From NCBI RefSeq assembly GCF_900496995.4, contig NC_044006.1, positions 20,296,214 through 20,360,213 on the forward strand: a DNA stretch of 64,000 bases. The letters are read 5' to 3'. Below, piece after piece: positions 48,300 through 61,781 of this stretch (position 1 is its first letter; every line of letters starts with the position of its first letter). The notes under the pieces are model-generated. The model was not told the origin of the DNA, searched no databases, and saw only the letters and a list, made by a program, of their open reading frames with translations. This DNA is from Aquila chrysaetos chrysaetos (Eukaryota; Chordata; Aves; Accipitriformes; Accipitridae). Both the position numbers and the translations under genes were made by a program.

Positions 48300-48762
48300 T
48301 AATGACACATCCACTGTGATGTGGATCAAGTCCTCCAGTTCAGGCAGCCTACAAACGAGAAGTGCTGAAGGGTAGTGGAGGCACCGCTACAACATTGGCA
48401 GGGAGCAGCAGCAAGTGTGGGAATGCCCTACATGGGAGAAGGAGCCAGGAGCCAAGCATGACCGCAGCCCCACAGCATCCAAGCAGAACTGGGTAGCCAC
48501 GTCCATGAAGAATCCCAGACAAAGCAAATAATGAACCAGGTCCAGGACCCATTCAGGGGTCCAGTCAGGAACAACAGGCGAGAGGGCCAGAGACAGGTAT
48601 TCCTGTAAAACAGCTCAAGCAAGGATTAAGCCCAAGTGTGAGCTTAAATGGGGCTCCTGGGCCCATTGGCCAACAGTATGGGTGTGCATCCGGGTGAGAC
48701 TGCTCAGGGCTATTAAGGCCTATTGGTTCCCTCAGGGCCCTGAAAAACATTTGCATTGTTTA
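48300..48762 (-). mobile_element. Possible old LTR fragment
   Basis: A GC-richer island in AT-rich flanks. Read on the minus strand it starts TGTTTTTCAGGGCCCTGAGG and shows two CCAAT boxes (GAACCAATAGG, GGCCAATGGG) followed by a TATA-like CATTTAAGC, the layout of an LTR U3 promoter. I find no target duplication and no clear second end, so the boundaries and class are guesses. Confidence 0.35.
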
Positions 48763-51700
48763 TTTATCCTTTCCCTAAACATCTTCTAACGATTACTCTC
48801 ACAGGTAGGATAACAAACTAGAAGGTCCTTTCCAGTACATTTACTCAATTCAAATATATCAGATGAAGTAAAATACAAAGTCCGCTCTTACGTAACATCT
48901 ATTCCTGACATATACCTCCTTGCCAAACTAGTGAATTTGTATCCTGTCTCTGTCTAACTTGGCTGGCCTTTCATGAAGAACACAGATATTCTTCTGTAGC
49001 TGATATATTCTCACTTTTGCTGTCTGAGTCTGTTGAAGGTTGAGATACTGAAGAATGGCATTCAGTTAAAGCAGTGTACTTAGAGCATTGATTATAAGTG
49101 CAAAGTCCAGAAAGAGTGAAGTCTTTCTCACGCTTTCTTTATTGTTCCTATTGTATTTGATACAACTAGCTATTATAAAGAGCTTCCTGACAAATGTTTC
49201 TGTTGTGATGGGTCATTTGTTATTATAGACATTCCTCCATCAGAAGTTGGACTGAGCATTCTCCTGGTGGCCCATTTTCACCTACAGCTGCTTTACTGCC
49301 GTAAATTCGACTTGAGGCTAGCTGGCCTGTAGGAAGTTGTGATTAGCACAGAATTTATATGTCGCCTCAGTGAGGTGAGTTCTGAGAAGCATACTTCATA
49401 GTTGCTGTATATTCTTTGGCTTGGTTTTTGCTTCAAAAACCTGTTAAAACTGTTCTTCCTGGCATCATTTCAGTGCTCTGGGTCTTTTGGGTGCTGGCAC
49501 GTTGTACTTTAAACCAAGAAGCAGTCTCAAAAAAGGCCTGAGTAGGGCGATTTCACATACATCAATTCAGCTCATTTCCCAAGATCTTTGCCAAGTTAAT
49601 GGCTTCTCTACCAGGGGGGCAAATACAATGTTCAAAGTTTAGATGGGATTATTTTTTGACAGGAGCAGAAATGCTGAAAACAGCAAAATGTGTTTATGTC
49701 TTATTAAGAGTTCATGAAACTTCTGATGGAAGTTCACAATCAAATAGCTTGATAGGTATCATACACAGGTTTTGAATACTGTGGATCATTTATTGCACTG
49801 GTCTTAGAAATTGCAGTTAGCTGTAGGGGTACAGTAGCTCTGCCTGTTTAAGTGTGATAAAATTTTATATACTGAGTTATTGCGTGTTTAACCATCATTC
49901 TTCATCCTCTGTTACATCACCCTTAATCAATATAGCATTTTTTTTCAGTTTGGTTTAACTATTAGTTGTTGAAGGATTCCATTTATTTGGGTACATATAT
50001 TCACGTGTGTCAATTGTGATCCCTGTTTTGTGCTTGGTTAAAATGATGTGGTAGGTTTAATTGAAATATTATGCATAGATCTACGACAGTTTTTATTCAT
50101 GTTGCGTAAGTATCCCAGCCCAAATTGAAATGTGGGAACATTTAATTTATTAATGCTTATTTTCTTCTTCTAAATATGTTCTTGATCTTAATGTCTTTCA
50201 GCAGCTTTGGAAAGGAGGAGTTTAAGAGATACATTTCAAAACAATAAAAATAACTGTTTCAGTCAGCTGATGAAGAGATTTAGATTCATGAAGGTTTTAT
50301 ATCTTTGACATACAGACTTTTGTAGAATTATTAAAATCTCATGCATTCAAAAGCATGGTAATTGAAATATTGACAATATTTTAGGAGATTACTTTGTCTC
50401 TTTAAAAGTTTAACTCAACACTTAGGTATTGTACACATAATCTAGACTGCTATCTGCTCTTCTTCAAATTTTACATTACTGTGACGTAGACATGGATGTA
50501 ATTTTTAAGAATTGAGCACTTGTGATGGGATCAGCAAGCATTTGCATTTATAGAGTCAGGAGGAATGTGTTCCAGCATAAACTCCATTGAGTCTCACAGA
50601 TTAAAATCTTCTCACAATTAAATTTACACAACTCTTCTGCCTACAAATCTTATCGAAAGTCTGACTCTGTCCTTTTATCCATATCTAAATGCCAGATCGA
50701 AAGAGAATGTGACCTTCACAACCGTTTATTTAGAAAATATGTCGTGGTTCAGCATAGAATTAGGTGGTGCAGAGATGTGATGAAAATTCGTCCAACACTA
50801 ACAACAGATAACATAATTATTCTTCTGATTTTTGTCCCAGCAGGAGAGAAATGGAACCACAGGGCGTGTTTATTTGTACAACAGACCACGTATTTCCTTG
50901 TTTAGGAACTTTAATGAAATCATAATCTGACACTAAGACTGTATTAAAGATCTGTTTCAGTTTAGAATGATAAACAAGATGGTTCTGAATCCCAAAATAC
51001 TGTTTAAGGAGAGGTAGTATGTCTGATTGTAGTGAGTATTTGCACTGAATTACTGCATAATGAAATAAGAGAAGTGGGGAAAAAGCTTTTTTTCCCCGCC
51101 AAGAAGATGGAATCAATCAGCTTGTGGTTGTGTACCGCTGCAGTTTTTCCTTTGCTCTGGCTGCTGAATGAGCTACACTGGCAAGTCAGACCTTGTAAGC
51201 ATCTATTCACTTTATCCACAGTTCTTTGTCAGCAAATGATTAGCTTTCTGATGTACTTGCTCAGAGGATAAATACCGATGTGCTCTGCGCATCTACAAAT
51301 GAAAGTTTTCATCATATTCTAACCAGAAGGGATGAAAATACTTCAGTTATTGGTCTGTTTGGGGCATCTCTTGATCACTCTGATGCATCCATTAACCTTC
51401 TATCTGTAACATAGACCCTCTGACATATTTAAGGTCCTTTTGGGTTTTGATCTTAGTATTCTCATCTAGAGAAAAGGAGTGTGTCCTCCCTTCCAGATGT
51501 GTTCCTTTATGCTTATCGCCATACTGGTTTATCCACAAGCCTTCTGGTAATACCAGCCAGTCTGGAAGCCTCTGAATTTACTGCATATGTAACAAGCAAG
51601 TCTGAAATCCTGTTTCACCTTCCAATATGGCTGGTGTTTAATTTCAGAGATGTTACAGGAAATATAGTGTCAGCAGTTGAAATTGAATGTGGGTTTTCCA

Positions 51701-51960
51701 CAGAGCTTTGACTAGGTCTAATTAGAAGTAATGCGCCTCTATAGAAATTAATAATTGCAAGTAATTGTTTTTTTACTATAAATGGAAACATAATTTTGAA
51801 TGTTTGTTGACCCATATTGATGGATTTATGTTTATTTACAAAATTTATTGGAGCTGATGTGGTTTACCAGAAAAATCTGGTGAAGGAAACGTTTTCAGAT
51901 GTGCATTTACATTCAGCTACTAAGTGCAACCAAAAAGTGTGTCTTGGTTGTGCATAATTG

Positions 51961-52313
51961 GAGTAAATATTTTTTCAGGTTTCATTCATTTGGAATCTAG
52001 GTTACAATGCTGGATAAAATAATTTAAGAGCTGTTTGAGTATTTTGGACTGGAAAATCTTCTTTTTATTTGTACAGAAAGTATTTCTCAGTTATATGCAA
52101 TGGCTGGACAAAAGTAACTAAGTTGCAACACTGAATTGAATTAAAGTGACCGGGTCATTCAGGTCTTGTTGAAGGGAGGTTTATGGGTTTTTTTTCAAAT
52201 GTGGTTCGTAAAAGAGTTCTGATTTGCATTTACAGTGACCTTCTAAAACGGTGCCAATTATTCACAGTTAGAGTAAATATTTTTTCAGGTTTCATTCTTT
52301 TGGAACTGAGGTT
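51961..52313 (+). repeat. Diverged direct repeat, 310-bp spacing
   Basis: 43-bp copies at 51961-52003 and 52271-52313, 39 of 43 positions identical, sharing GAGTAAATATTTTTTCAGG. Weaker resemblance (TGCATTTACA) extends some 60 bp upstream of each. Confidence 0.8.
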
Positions 52314-54666
52314 AGAACATTCACTGAAAATATTCAATGGCACCGCTTACTAAACTGGGCACATGTGTGTGGGAGGTAGTAAGAAATGCACTAGAAGCAT
52401 ATGTTCCGTGTTCCAGGCAATTTTTATTTTATATTAAAAAAATGCCAAGCCCCTCAGTAAGAAGGCAGTTGTAACACTGAGAAAAAACATTTGACACTTC
52501 CAAGGTTTGGCCTGTTAACTTTTCAGCTGTAAGTAGGTACAGTAATTACTTTGGTCCGTCAGCGAACTATTAGCCCGCTCTACTAAATGGAGGTTTCATG
52601 ACTCTGGTGCTGGGTAACACAGCAATGACTACCTCTGGCAATGGATGTGCATGAGGAGAGGTGAGTCTGACTTTTTGATGCATGCTGGGGAGTTGAAGTG
52701 GTGAGTGGGCCACGTGGGGATGCAGGAGGATGCACTTGCCTGCTCGAACAGCCCTTGCTCCTCCAACATCTGTTTCACACCTTCACAAGGGAAGGGCAGC
52801 GGGCTGGAGGGTGGGGATGTTCTGGGTGTGGATTCAGCCGGCATTTGATGTTGCAGTGAGTTAATAATTGTAAGGGATTTTCATAATGGAGTGACTTATA
52901 TTAGTCTTGAATTGAGTTGGCCCATGGCTTCTTAAAAAGTAGGAAAAAATGGATTTGGGAAAACACACTACCTTACTAATCCATCCCCCCTGCCTGCACA
53001 TCTGTTCTTTGTATTATGATACCCCCTGCTTTTTGTGGTATTGCCTTTCCTTCTGTATTTTTACCATATCAGTATGAGAGTTAGTCAGCATAAAGCATAC
53101 ATAAAAATATCAAGGGGTTTGGAAACACCAGGCTCAGTGCATTGAAGTTTATTCCAACGTACTGGAATGGTCAGTCTAGTGACAGTAACTTACAGAAGGA
53201 ATGGTGACTATTCTCTGGAGAAAATAATTTTTACATTTTTTTCTCTGATATCAAAAAATGAAAAAAGTTCTATTTGAACAGTTTTAAAATATTATATGAT
53301 GTTGCTATGAAGTTTAGCTAGCTGTTCCAAAAGTTTCATTCAACAAACACCACACTTGACCATGTTCACAATAAAAATGGTTAAAGTGAAATATCAGAAC
53401 TTTGGTATTTGTTATTTCAACCTCACATTAATAGGACTGTTGCTAATTTTTAATAGCTAACCTCATAGATATTTATTGAGGTACTTTAAATGGGGATCAA
53501 TAGGTAATCAAACTTAACAACTTCTGCTACATAGTAGATAAAGCTATTTTAGAAGCTTTCCAATCATACTGATGTTTCAGATCATGCTTAATTAAGTCAG
53601 CATTTTCAAACTCACCTAACTTAGTCACCCACAGTGAAATTCTGTCTCCTTTGATTTCGATTTCAGGTTTTCCGTTTCATTGTACAGGATTAAGGTTGCA
53701 CCTATAGTCTGTATTTAGGCACCTGTCTGTGGTCTGTTTTTTTAGACATGTCAAACATTCCCCCTAAAGTCAATAGATTAAATATATGTTCAGCATTCCT
53801 GGCACCTGGATTAAATTTTGGATGTAATTCTGCAGGTGTTCCATGAAGATAAATTTCTGCATCTGCCCAGATTTAGCAGGAAGGGCTACATTCAAATGCT
53901 GACCTTTGCATATTTTAATCAACTCCTCAAAGCTCAACCAATGATCATGTAGGGTGGGTTTTTTTCCCCCGAACAACCCTATACACTATTATTCCATTTT
54001 TCTGTAACACCTCTGTCCCTTTGTTACAAGCATTCTAACTTGGCATCTATGTCTTCAGTTTGTGTTAGCATATTACCAAGTATATTATTGCTGGTACCAG
54101 TATCACTCCAGCATAGTCTGCCTTGAATTTCACGCATGCAGATTTAATGGGAATTCTTGTAATGACAAAGATCAATACACTGACGTGACCAATTGCAACT
54201 CCTTGTATTAACCTCCACAGAACTCTTTTTTTTTCCCGACATAGACCCTCTCTGGTTTAGAAATGCTCATTTTCTTTTATAGATACGAGAATTGCCAAGT
54301 CTAGTCCTTAGTTTTGCTGCAGGAATTCTTGAAGCTCTTTCAGATGTCTATCATAAGCTCTTACAATGTTAATGTAGGTGATCTTCTTATGTGTTAACAG
54401 AAATCAGACTGTGCTATCCGTACTGCCTCATCCAAGTACAGCTTGGGAGGAATAGCGTAAATGCCATCTTGGAGTTATGTCGATTAGATTTATATCACCT
54501 TTGCTATTTTAATACCTCACATGGCACATGTTAAGTCAGTAAAACTTAGTACATAAATAAAAACATCTGCTTTGTCTGTGACCCTTTGCAGGGTGAATGT
54601 TACTGTTGGATCAGCAAAACTGCAGATAGCCAGTCATTTTGAGAAGTTCATGAATAGGGACAAGCC

Positions 54667-54696
54667 TTATTTATTTATTTATTTATTTATTTATTT
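54667..54696 (+). repeat. (TTTA)n microsatellite
   Basis: 30 bp of perfect tetranucleotide repeat. On the minus strand it reads as overlapping AATAAA hexamers about 1 kb downstream of the SFRP4 stop. Confidence 0.95.
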
Positions 54697-55708
54697 GGTA
54701 TCAGAGAAAGATTTAGAAATATGGTGTCAAATGATAAAAAATTATCCAAATGAACGCTGAGCCACATGAAGCCCTATCGTCTCCTTAATACTGTACAGTA
54801 GCTGTCAGTTATGTTTAGAATAATGCTTCTATTCCAGTTTTCATAACAAAGCTATATTACAGCAAACATAAGTGTTACTTTTATGAATTCTACAGATCTT
54901 CACTTTAATCTGTCCTTTTAAAAAATACTGATTTTTCAATTAGATGCTTAAATATATTTGAAATTATAACAACAGAAGCCAGCCTGAAGTACAATAAAAA
55001 AATGAAATGTCTGCTTTCAATGCATTTTGCTACATGAACCCACAAGATCAAATACTAACACTGTAAGCATATTTTTGGCACACAGAGAAAAATAATCACA
55101 TAATGCATACCCAGATGCTTATTGGTAAACTATGCTTTTGAAGGCTCTGAACAAGGGCTGTGATTCCAAAGAGCAGATAGATTAGCTCCAGCAGCTGCAC
55201 TAGTTGCTGCCCGAGACGTCTGCCAGAGGTTACCATTCCTCTGCTGCTCCTCAGCTGCTATGGCTCTCAGCTCACCAGACTAATTCACAGACTAACTCAC
55301 AGAATAACTCACTGACTACTACACCACTGCACTTTCTGAGGAGAGAAGAGATGCCCAATGCAGCTCGCCAACCTCTGGCAGGGAAGCAGAGCAGGCAACA
55401 GGCACAAGGAGTTAAAATCTCTGGCAGCCAAGGCTAGATCTATCTAGAATTGCAAATCAGAGCCCTAAGATAAAGCTCAGTCAGCTTGAATATGCGTACC
55501 ACATATTAGTGCAAACCTATGCTCTGTGGCTTGCAGTGGCTTGAAAGGAAAAGCAAACCTTTTAAAAGTCAAGTGCAGCAAAAACGTCTGTGTAGAAACT
55601 GCTGTGAGTTTTTAAGTCAATGAGTTCTGGATTAATAAAACATGCCAACCAAGCCAGATTGTGACCCTCATCGTGCAGGGAAAGTCTTTCCTTCTGGAAA
55701 TTTCACAC

Positions 55709-55897
55709 TCATACTTTTTTAGGGTTGATTTCTTTCTGGCCATTTCTTATTTTAATGGCCTTTTTAGGGCCACTGACCGGTGGGTTGGTGTTCTTGGTTG
55801 ATGGTTTTGGGGCTCCGCTCCGACCACTGCGTCCTGCGTTCTGGTTCTTACTGCGGGCCGTTTGCAGCTTTTGTTCTTGCAGTCTCTGTTCCCACCT
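55709..55897 (-). CDS. SFRP4: SFRP4 terminal coding exon, basic tail
   Basis: 62 codons and a TGA stop. It begins [10 protein letters not shown] and ends NPKKV, rich in Lys, Arg, Ser and Pro ([15 protein letters not shown]). This basic tail is characteristic of SFRP4. The minus-strand acceptor is CGCATTTCCACAG. The 3' UTR continues leftward; its end is not certain. Confidence 0.93.
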   Translation of the reverse strand, partial: RWEQRLQEQKLQTARSKNQNAGRSGRSGAPKPSTKNTNPPVSGPKKAIKIRNGQKEINPKKV

Positions 55898-58800
55898 CTG
55901 TGGAAATGCGGAATACAAAGAGGCTGAGTTGGGGAAGGACATAGTCATAAACAATTATGTCTTAATCAAAGCTATGCTGAACCAGTGATACTAGTGCTGC
56001 TTTTAATGGGTTTGTGCTCTGTTCTGCGGGGCCATTGATGTCAGTGTGTTACAGCTGTCTGCAGGGGGAACCTGCTACGTGTTCTTGGGTGGGAGAATTT
56101 CCACGATCTCAGCAGATGACAATGACAACTGCATGCCTCGTGTGCATGCTGCATGTGAGCGTGCATCTCGTGCCTTTTCAGAAAGCCAGGGGAGCTGGCA
56201 CCATGCCATCAAAAAGACAGGGTCTGCGCACTGGAACTCCTTTGCAAAGCCCTTCTTTGCTGTCTTACTGAACGTGCTACTTAACTTTTCCTCAGAAAAG
56301 TCTGCAGAAGGCAGACTGTCCTTTCACGATATATATTTAAACACACAGCTACAAGGGAAGGTGGTATTTACTTTCTGCTTCTGCTATTCCCTGGGGTGGA
56401 GAGCACTGGGCATGAAAGAGCTTGTGTTACGGACAGACAATGGAGATGACCACTGAAATCAGAGTGTTCAGTGTTGCAATGGGATGGTTGTGAATAATGC
56501 ACCTGCAGCTTTATTCAGCAGCATCCCTGAGAAATTTTGAAAAGCAATGAGCTCAATGAGCCCACGAAAGAGAATAGCTGTCAGATTTCCAAACCTAAAA
56601 GTACAGTGGTTAGAAAAGAGGTTAAGTGGTTAGGTGGTCCAAAATATGGAGAGATCCACAGCACTGTGGCAGAGACTGCAGTCTTTCACTTCTAGGAACA
56701 GAAATACCTATTCTGAGGAAAGCATGGTAGATAGTAGAACCTGGAAGGAGTCTCACCTCTGCCCTCTATTAATGAACTTTCTCTTCTGAAACTCCCAAAG
56801 GCAGGGGCTTTGCCCAGTGGTCAGAGCAAGAGAAGTGCTGTCCAGCTTTCCTATTTCGTATCTCTGCACTGACCCTGTTGCAACACAGACTCTTGCCCTG
56901 GCTAGAGGAGAGGCCAGCCATGTTGTGGTTATGTTAACAGCTGTCTTCTGTAGTTCACAGACAGCTCAAAACATTCATTTTAAGTGGTAACTCAAGATAA
57001 AAGTTGGATGCAAGTCTTCAGGGATGAATGATGGGCATTAAAATGAAGCCACTGTGATACCTAGCTCCATACAGCTATCTTTGTGTCGTCAGGGTCATTA
57101 TGTGTATCCTTATAAAACAAAAAAGGCATTTATGCATGTCCCAGTCAAACATGTTTAAATGAGGATTTAATTTATGAAACTATCAATATCAGAGGGAATG
57201 ACTCATGCTTTGAGAATTATTTTGTTTGGCAGTCATGCATCTATTTGACAGTCTGGAAATTAATGTTCAAACAGGTTTCAAGACACAACTAGAAATGACA
57301 AAACAGTGTGAGGAGGCCACTAAAACACACTGTGTGCCAGTAACAGGCTATTAAGTTGACAGCTAAGGGATTTCAAGAGTCCAAGTCATACATCAGTATT
57401 CTCCTAAATCCCTCATGGTATCATCTGTAATAGCAATGTATTTATTTTTTAAAGATTTAAAGCATGGTTTCTTTTTCACACATAGGTTTTACGTAAGTAA
57501 GTGAGGAGAAAAGGGAATGATAAAAGCATCAAATACAATTTCCGCAAGAAGCTGGTCTGTAATCTAAAAGCTTCTGCAGATAGATACATACATCTTTTTT
57601 CCTCTTCTCTATCAATTGCCAATCAGCTCATAATTAAAATAAGTATACATGTACGTCCTTAATGCTCTGAAACCCTTTCTGAGTTCCAGAGATAATTTTA
57701 TTCCATCTCTAAAAGTCTGAGGAAGACTCAGACACTGTCTTGATCCACCCTTTCTTTCCACTATAAAGAGGAGTTTACAAGCAGGAAGTGATAGCAAGTG
57801 CTACGCTGAAGCCCCCAAAAGCAGGGGCATCTGCTGCTCCTGCCTCCCACGTCTCCATACTATAGACTTTTCCTTCCAATGTTCCCTGAAACCAGTGAGG
57901 GCCAACACTTTCGGTGGATCTTTAGTGGGAAGTAGCCAGCGAGAAGTCTGCACCTCCCACCTGCAATCTTTAATGCAGCAAAGCCTGTTTATCCAGCGCA
58001 GTGGATTTTAACTTCCTTTCTTACCTAAAAGGTGAATACTCCTCTGCATATCATCTATCTGACAGTTACTTGCCTTAGCAGTGATAGGAAAGAAATTCCT
58101 AGAATCATTACTGTAATAAGCCAGAGTTCACACAAAGATCATCCAACCATAATATTTAGGGACAGTTTGCAGATAAAACAGAAATAAAATGGAAATAAAA
58201 CTTTAGAGGCCTTAAAATGCAAGACTAAAATTTTCAAATTTTCACTTACACTTCTATGTAATTATGAGGTATGAAAACGTTGAAGTGAAAATAATAATAC
58301 TCAGAGGTGTTATGGATATCTGAAAGTCAAGCAAGTTATTCAATGCTGAAGTAGAACAAAGGTGTTTAACTTTTTATCAAGAATATCAGCATTTTTTTCT
58401 TTGGTTGTATTTACCTTAAATCTTTTGTTTAGTTGATCCTTCCATTTTTCAACTAGACATCCATCAAGAAGCATCAACCTGAAAATTAAGAAATAAATAT
58501 AAGTTATAGATATTTCTGATTTTGATTCCCGAGATGCCATTCCAGATGATTTAACACAGACCGAGGTTGAAATGCACCAGCAGGTACTGGTACTGGCAGT
58601 TTCTCAGTATGGGACGATAGGCAGAAAAATATTTTTCTCCATGCCTAAATGCTTTCTAATGGATTTCTATAGGCTTATACTGATACTTCTGAAATCCTAT
58701 TCTGAACTCTGTAAAAACTTCTTTCAAAAGAAATCAGATTTTACAGCCAAATCTGCAGCTCATAGCCAGTGTTGGGAAAACCTTTAGAGCCCTTTGTCCT

Positions 58801-61781
58801 CACCTGCAGCTATTCTGCAGGGGGAAATTGTCCTGTCTTGATCACTGTTAACAAAAAGTGATGGGTTGGGTAACATCCCATGAAACTGTTTAAAGGTATA
58901 TATACATATACTTTTACTTATGCCCACTATATATTTCTCTGTGTGTTTGTGTGCAGAAGAGTAGTTGAAAGAAATGTATTTTACTTCTGAATTTTAAAAA
59001 AGCTGTTTCACATGCACCAGTTAATACAGCTCAGCTGACGAATGGTAACACCTTACCTGATAACTTACAATCATCTCCATTTCTACCTATAAATACATGA
59101 GGATGGTATTATGGATTTCCTACACGTAACTACTTAATGAGTGCTTTAAAGTGAATTTGGAAAATGTATGGGCAGTGATATTGGCCTACCAATGAAATCT
59201 GGCTAGCTCCTGTATGAAAATACTGAGTCTAGGTGTTATGAAATAAACAAAACAAAAATGTAACTATTAACTGTAGATGCCTTAAACAGCTTCTAAAATA
59301 GTTTATTCTAAAGCAGTTTGATGTGACACTTTCTAAGTCCCAACCTAGAAGCAACTATTTTATAGCACAGCGATGCTGGAATTTCTGTATCTTCTCCACT
59401 GCTAACTGTTTTAATATTTTTTTTCTTTTCATCCTTTTTTTTTTTTTTTAAGATGCTGGGCCTTAATATGCCCTAATATCGTTTCCCTAATTCTGGAAGG
59501 TTTTACTTAGACATCAGTGTTGGCTGGAGACATCAAAACATCATTATGAATGCACACAATTTCATACAGCACTTTGCTGGCGGGTGAGATTTACACACCA
59601 TAGCAGGGCCTGACCTCCAGTTTCCATGAACAGTGTTGCTGCTCATACCAGTTCAAAAAGAGTACAAAATGCTGCCACTCGTAGCCATTAGCCACTGTGC
59701 ATCCACTTTACCCAAACATAAAAGGACTACAATGAGTGCAAGCCCTGGAGAATCAAGACCAACATGACACACACCTCCTTTTCTTTCCCAGGAGAGGTTA
59801 GGTAATTAACATATAGGATTGAAGCTAAGGCCACATCATGATGAATGAAACCACAACACAGTGTGCATCTGATGCAGCTTCTGTTCGGGCCAAATCATGG
59901 AGCAAGACCCTAACCCTGCTGATGGGCAATGGGTGTTTTGCCGTTGACTTCAGTGGAGATACAGCTTCCACCCATTTTGCTTCTGGCATTTTTAAAAGCT
60001 GCTGTAACTCAAAACCTTCTGTTTGCATGCCACTGAGTTCAACAGGAAACACATATAATAGTTTATGTTTCTTTTTCAAATCCATTTTAGTACACTATAT
60101 GAAATTAAAAACCTCAGTGGCCTTTAGAAACCATCACAAAATATTTAGTGAATGGTGTGTTTTTCCATAGTAATGGAGAAGCAGATTGCGATCTTTCACT
60201 TTTGAAATCTCCCCTCCCTGACAGCCTCCTGAGGGTCCTCTCCAACAAAGCTCTGCAGCTCAGAGCTCCTCAATCGCAATCTTGGCCGTGCTCCTTCTGC
60301 GTGACTCAGAGCATGTGTCCCTAAAATGGCTAACACAAAGTAGAGGGCTCTAAATTAATCTTTGTAAAATATTTCCAGACCTGGAGGAGCAAGGTGCTAT
60401 GTAATAATAAAACACTGTGCCTGTTGGCTCACAAAAAAAGGGTAAGGTAATAAGGTATCAGATATAGAAACACCTATAAAATGCTTTTAATATATCAACA
60501 TAAAACTCATTGAAAATATAGATATGGCCCATCAAGTTCCGCACGTAGGTGTTCTATGGTCCTCAACAAGTGCACATGATCAATTAACAGATCACTGTGT
60601 GCAAAACCAGCCTGCACATTTTACAAACCTGCCTTACCTTGACCCACAGCACACAGGCACATGTACCCACCATGCCACAACCCCTCCTGTTGCCATCTGT
60701 TGCTACTGGTACATCTGGGGTGCTAACGGGGACAAGATGTCCCCTTCTGCCTCAAGGACCCAGAGAGAAAAGAGAGCTGTGATTCATCACTCCCTCCCCT
60801 CCAGACCAGCATGCTGGATTTCCTTCCACGCCTGGGGCTAGGCTGACTGCCAGATGAAAGGTCTGGTAAAGTTAGTTTTGTTTTGCCTTTTAATCATACA
60901 GCAGGACTGGCAAGCTGCTCTGAGAGTATTTACTTTTCATCTGCCATCCGGGAGCCGGAGCTCCAATGGCTGCAGCTTTGGCTGGTCCTGGTACAGCTGT
61001 GGGATCAGAAACATCTCACTGATGGCACCGGTCCGAAGCATGGATAGGCCAGCAGAGGAAGCCTGGCTCTGTCTCCAGCAGCTCTGCAGACAGATGTGTA
61101 TCATCTCCTGTTCCCTCCCCGGAGGGGTCGGTGAGGCAGAACTGTGCCTTCCACGTGGTCCTGCCACCATGGACCACCACCTACAGCCACCGTCGAGCTT
61201 GTAGCATGTGAAGCAGCTCACACTGATGGAAAGTGGTCCTGGAAAAACACTCCCAAAAAGGCTGGAGATGCCTGAACTGCTGCATGATGCATTAAGCAAT
61301 ACGCTGCCAACACCCAATGCCACCAGAGTTTATGCTCCACGTGTGAGCCAGGTTTTGTAAACACTGCATTGTGGCGCAGAGCTGAGGCTGATTAAGTGGA
61401 AAAAGTTAATTGCGAAGGTAATTGAAACATGTAGGTGTACATGTGAGTTATCTTAAAAAAAACTATCAGCAGTGTAATATTAACTATAACTCACAAAACA
61501 TGCTCATGACCAGAAAGAGAGCTCCTTCTCGTCTATTACAGCTAGCTATAACACTTTTCTGCACCGCATCGCCCGGGCTTACCTTGAGCGCCATTCATAG
61601 CACATGATGAGAACATCCTGCTTCGGTTGGAGAGGTGGACACTGGCAGGAGGAATTTGTAAGAAGAGGCACTTGAGACAGAGGAATTGACATCGAAGACT
61701 TAAGTATGTCTTTGACTTCAACCACAGTCGTTATCTCGTTGCAGTTCCCTCTTTCTATGCTTTTTACTTTAGCGTGAATGA
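55709..61781 (-). CDS. SFRP4: SFRP4, secreted frizzled-related protein 4, C-terminal three coding exons (partial)
   Basis: Three minus-strand exons (61781-61583, 58478-58415, 55897-55709) join in frame with GT-AG junctions and match the C-terminal part of SFRP4: the end of the netrin-like domain and the long basic tail. SFRP4 is a secreted Wnt-binding modulator. The signal peptide, frizzled cysteine-rich domain and start of the netrin-like domain lie in earlier exons beyond 64000; I searched 61.8-64.0 kb on the minus strand and saw no matching exon. Placement tail to tail with NME8 agrees with amniote gene order and supports both assignments. Confidence 0.93.
55898..61582 (-). other. SFRP4: Last two SFRP4 introns
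   Basis: Introns of 2,517 bp (55898-58414) and 3,104 bp (58479-61582). A GC-richer stretch at about 60.6-61.3 kb has moderately long ORFs on both strands, none resembling a known protein. Confidence 0.75.
58415..58478 (-). CDS. SFRP4: SFRP4 internal exon
   Basis: A 64-nt exon encoding [20 protein letters not shown] plus a final Lys, with one leading base completing an Arg codon. GCLVEKW is the last helix and cysteine of the netrin-like domain. The minus-strand acceptor is TTAATTTTCAG and the donor GTAAAT; ends phase 0. Confidence 0.92.
61583..61781 (-). CDS. SFRP4: SFRP4 internal exon, netrin-like domain
   Basis: Encodes 65 full codons between two split codons. [20 protein letters not shown], then [20 protein letters not shown]. 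The four cysteines (GNC, SCQC, MCYEW) fit the disulphide pattern of the netrin-like domain. The minus-strand acceptor is TCTAATCGCAG and the donor GTAAGC. Confidence 0.94.

Larger units (their letters stand above)
47924..55708. other. NME8-SFRP4 convergent interval, presumed 3' UTRs
   Basis: Contains the end of the NME8 transcript, a possible LTR fragment, the 310-bp-spaced repeat, the TTTA microsatellite and, at the right, the presumed SFRP4 3' UTR. No additional gene seen. Confidence 0.7.

Noticed and set aside
56046-56456. 136-codon plus-strand ORF inside an SFRP4 intron
   Set aside because: No similarity recognised, no splice context, opposite strand to SFRP4; most likely chance.
60937-61323. 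128-codon minus-strand ORF in an SFRP4 intron
   Set aside because: Sits between two confirmed SFRP4 exons whose phases already join; not needed and no domain seen.
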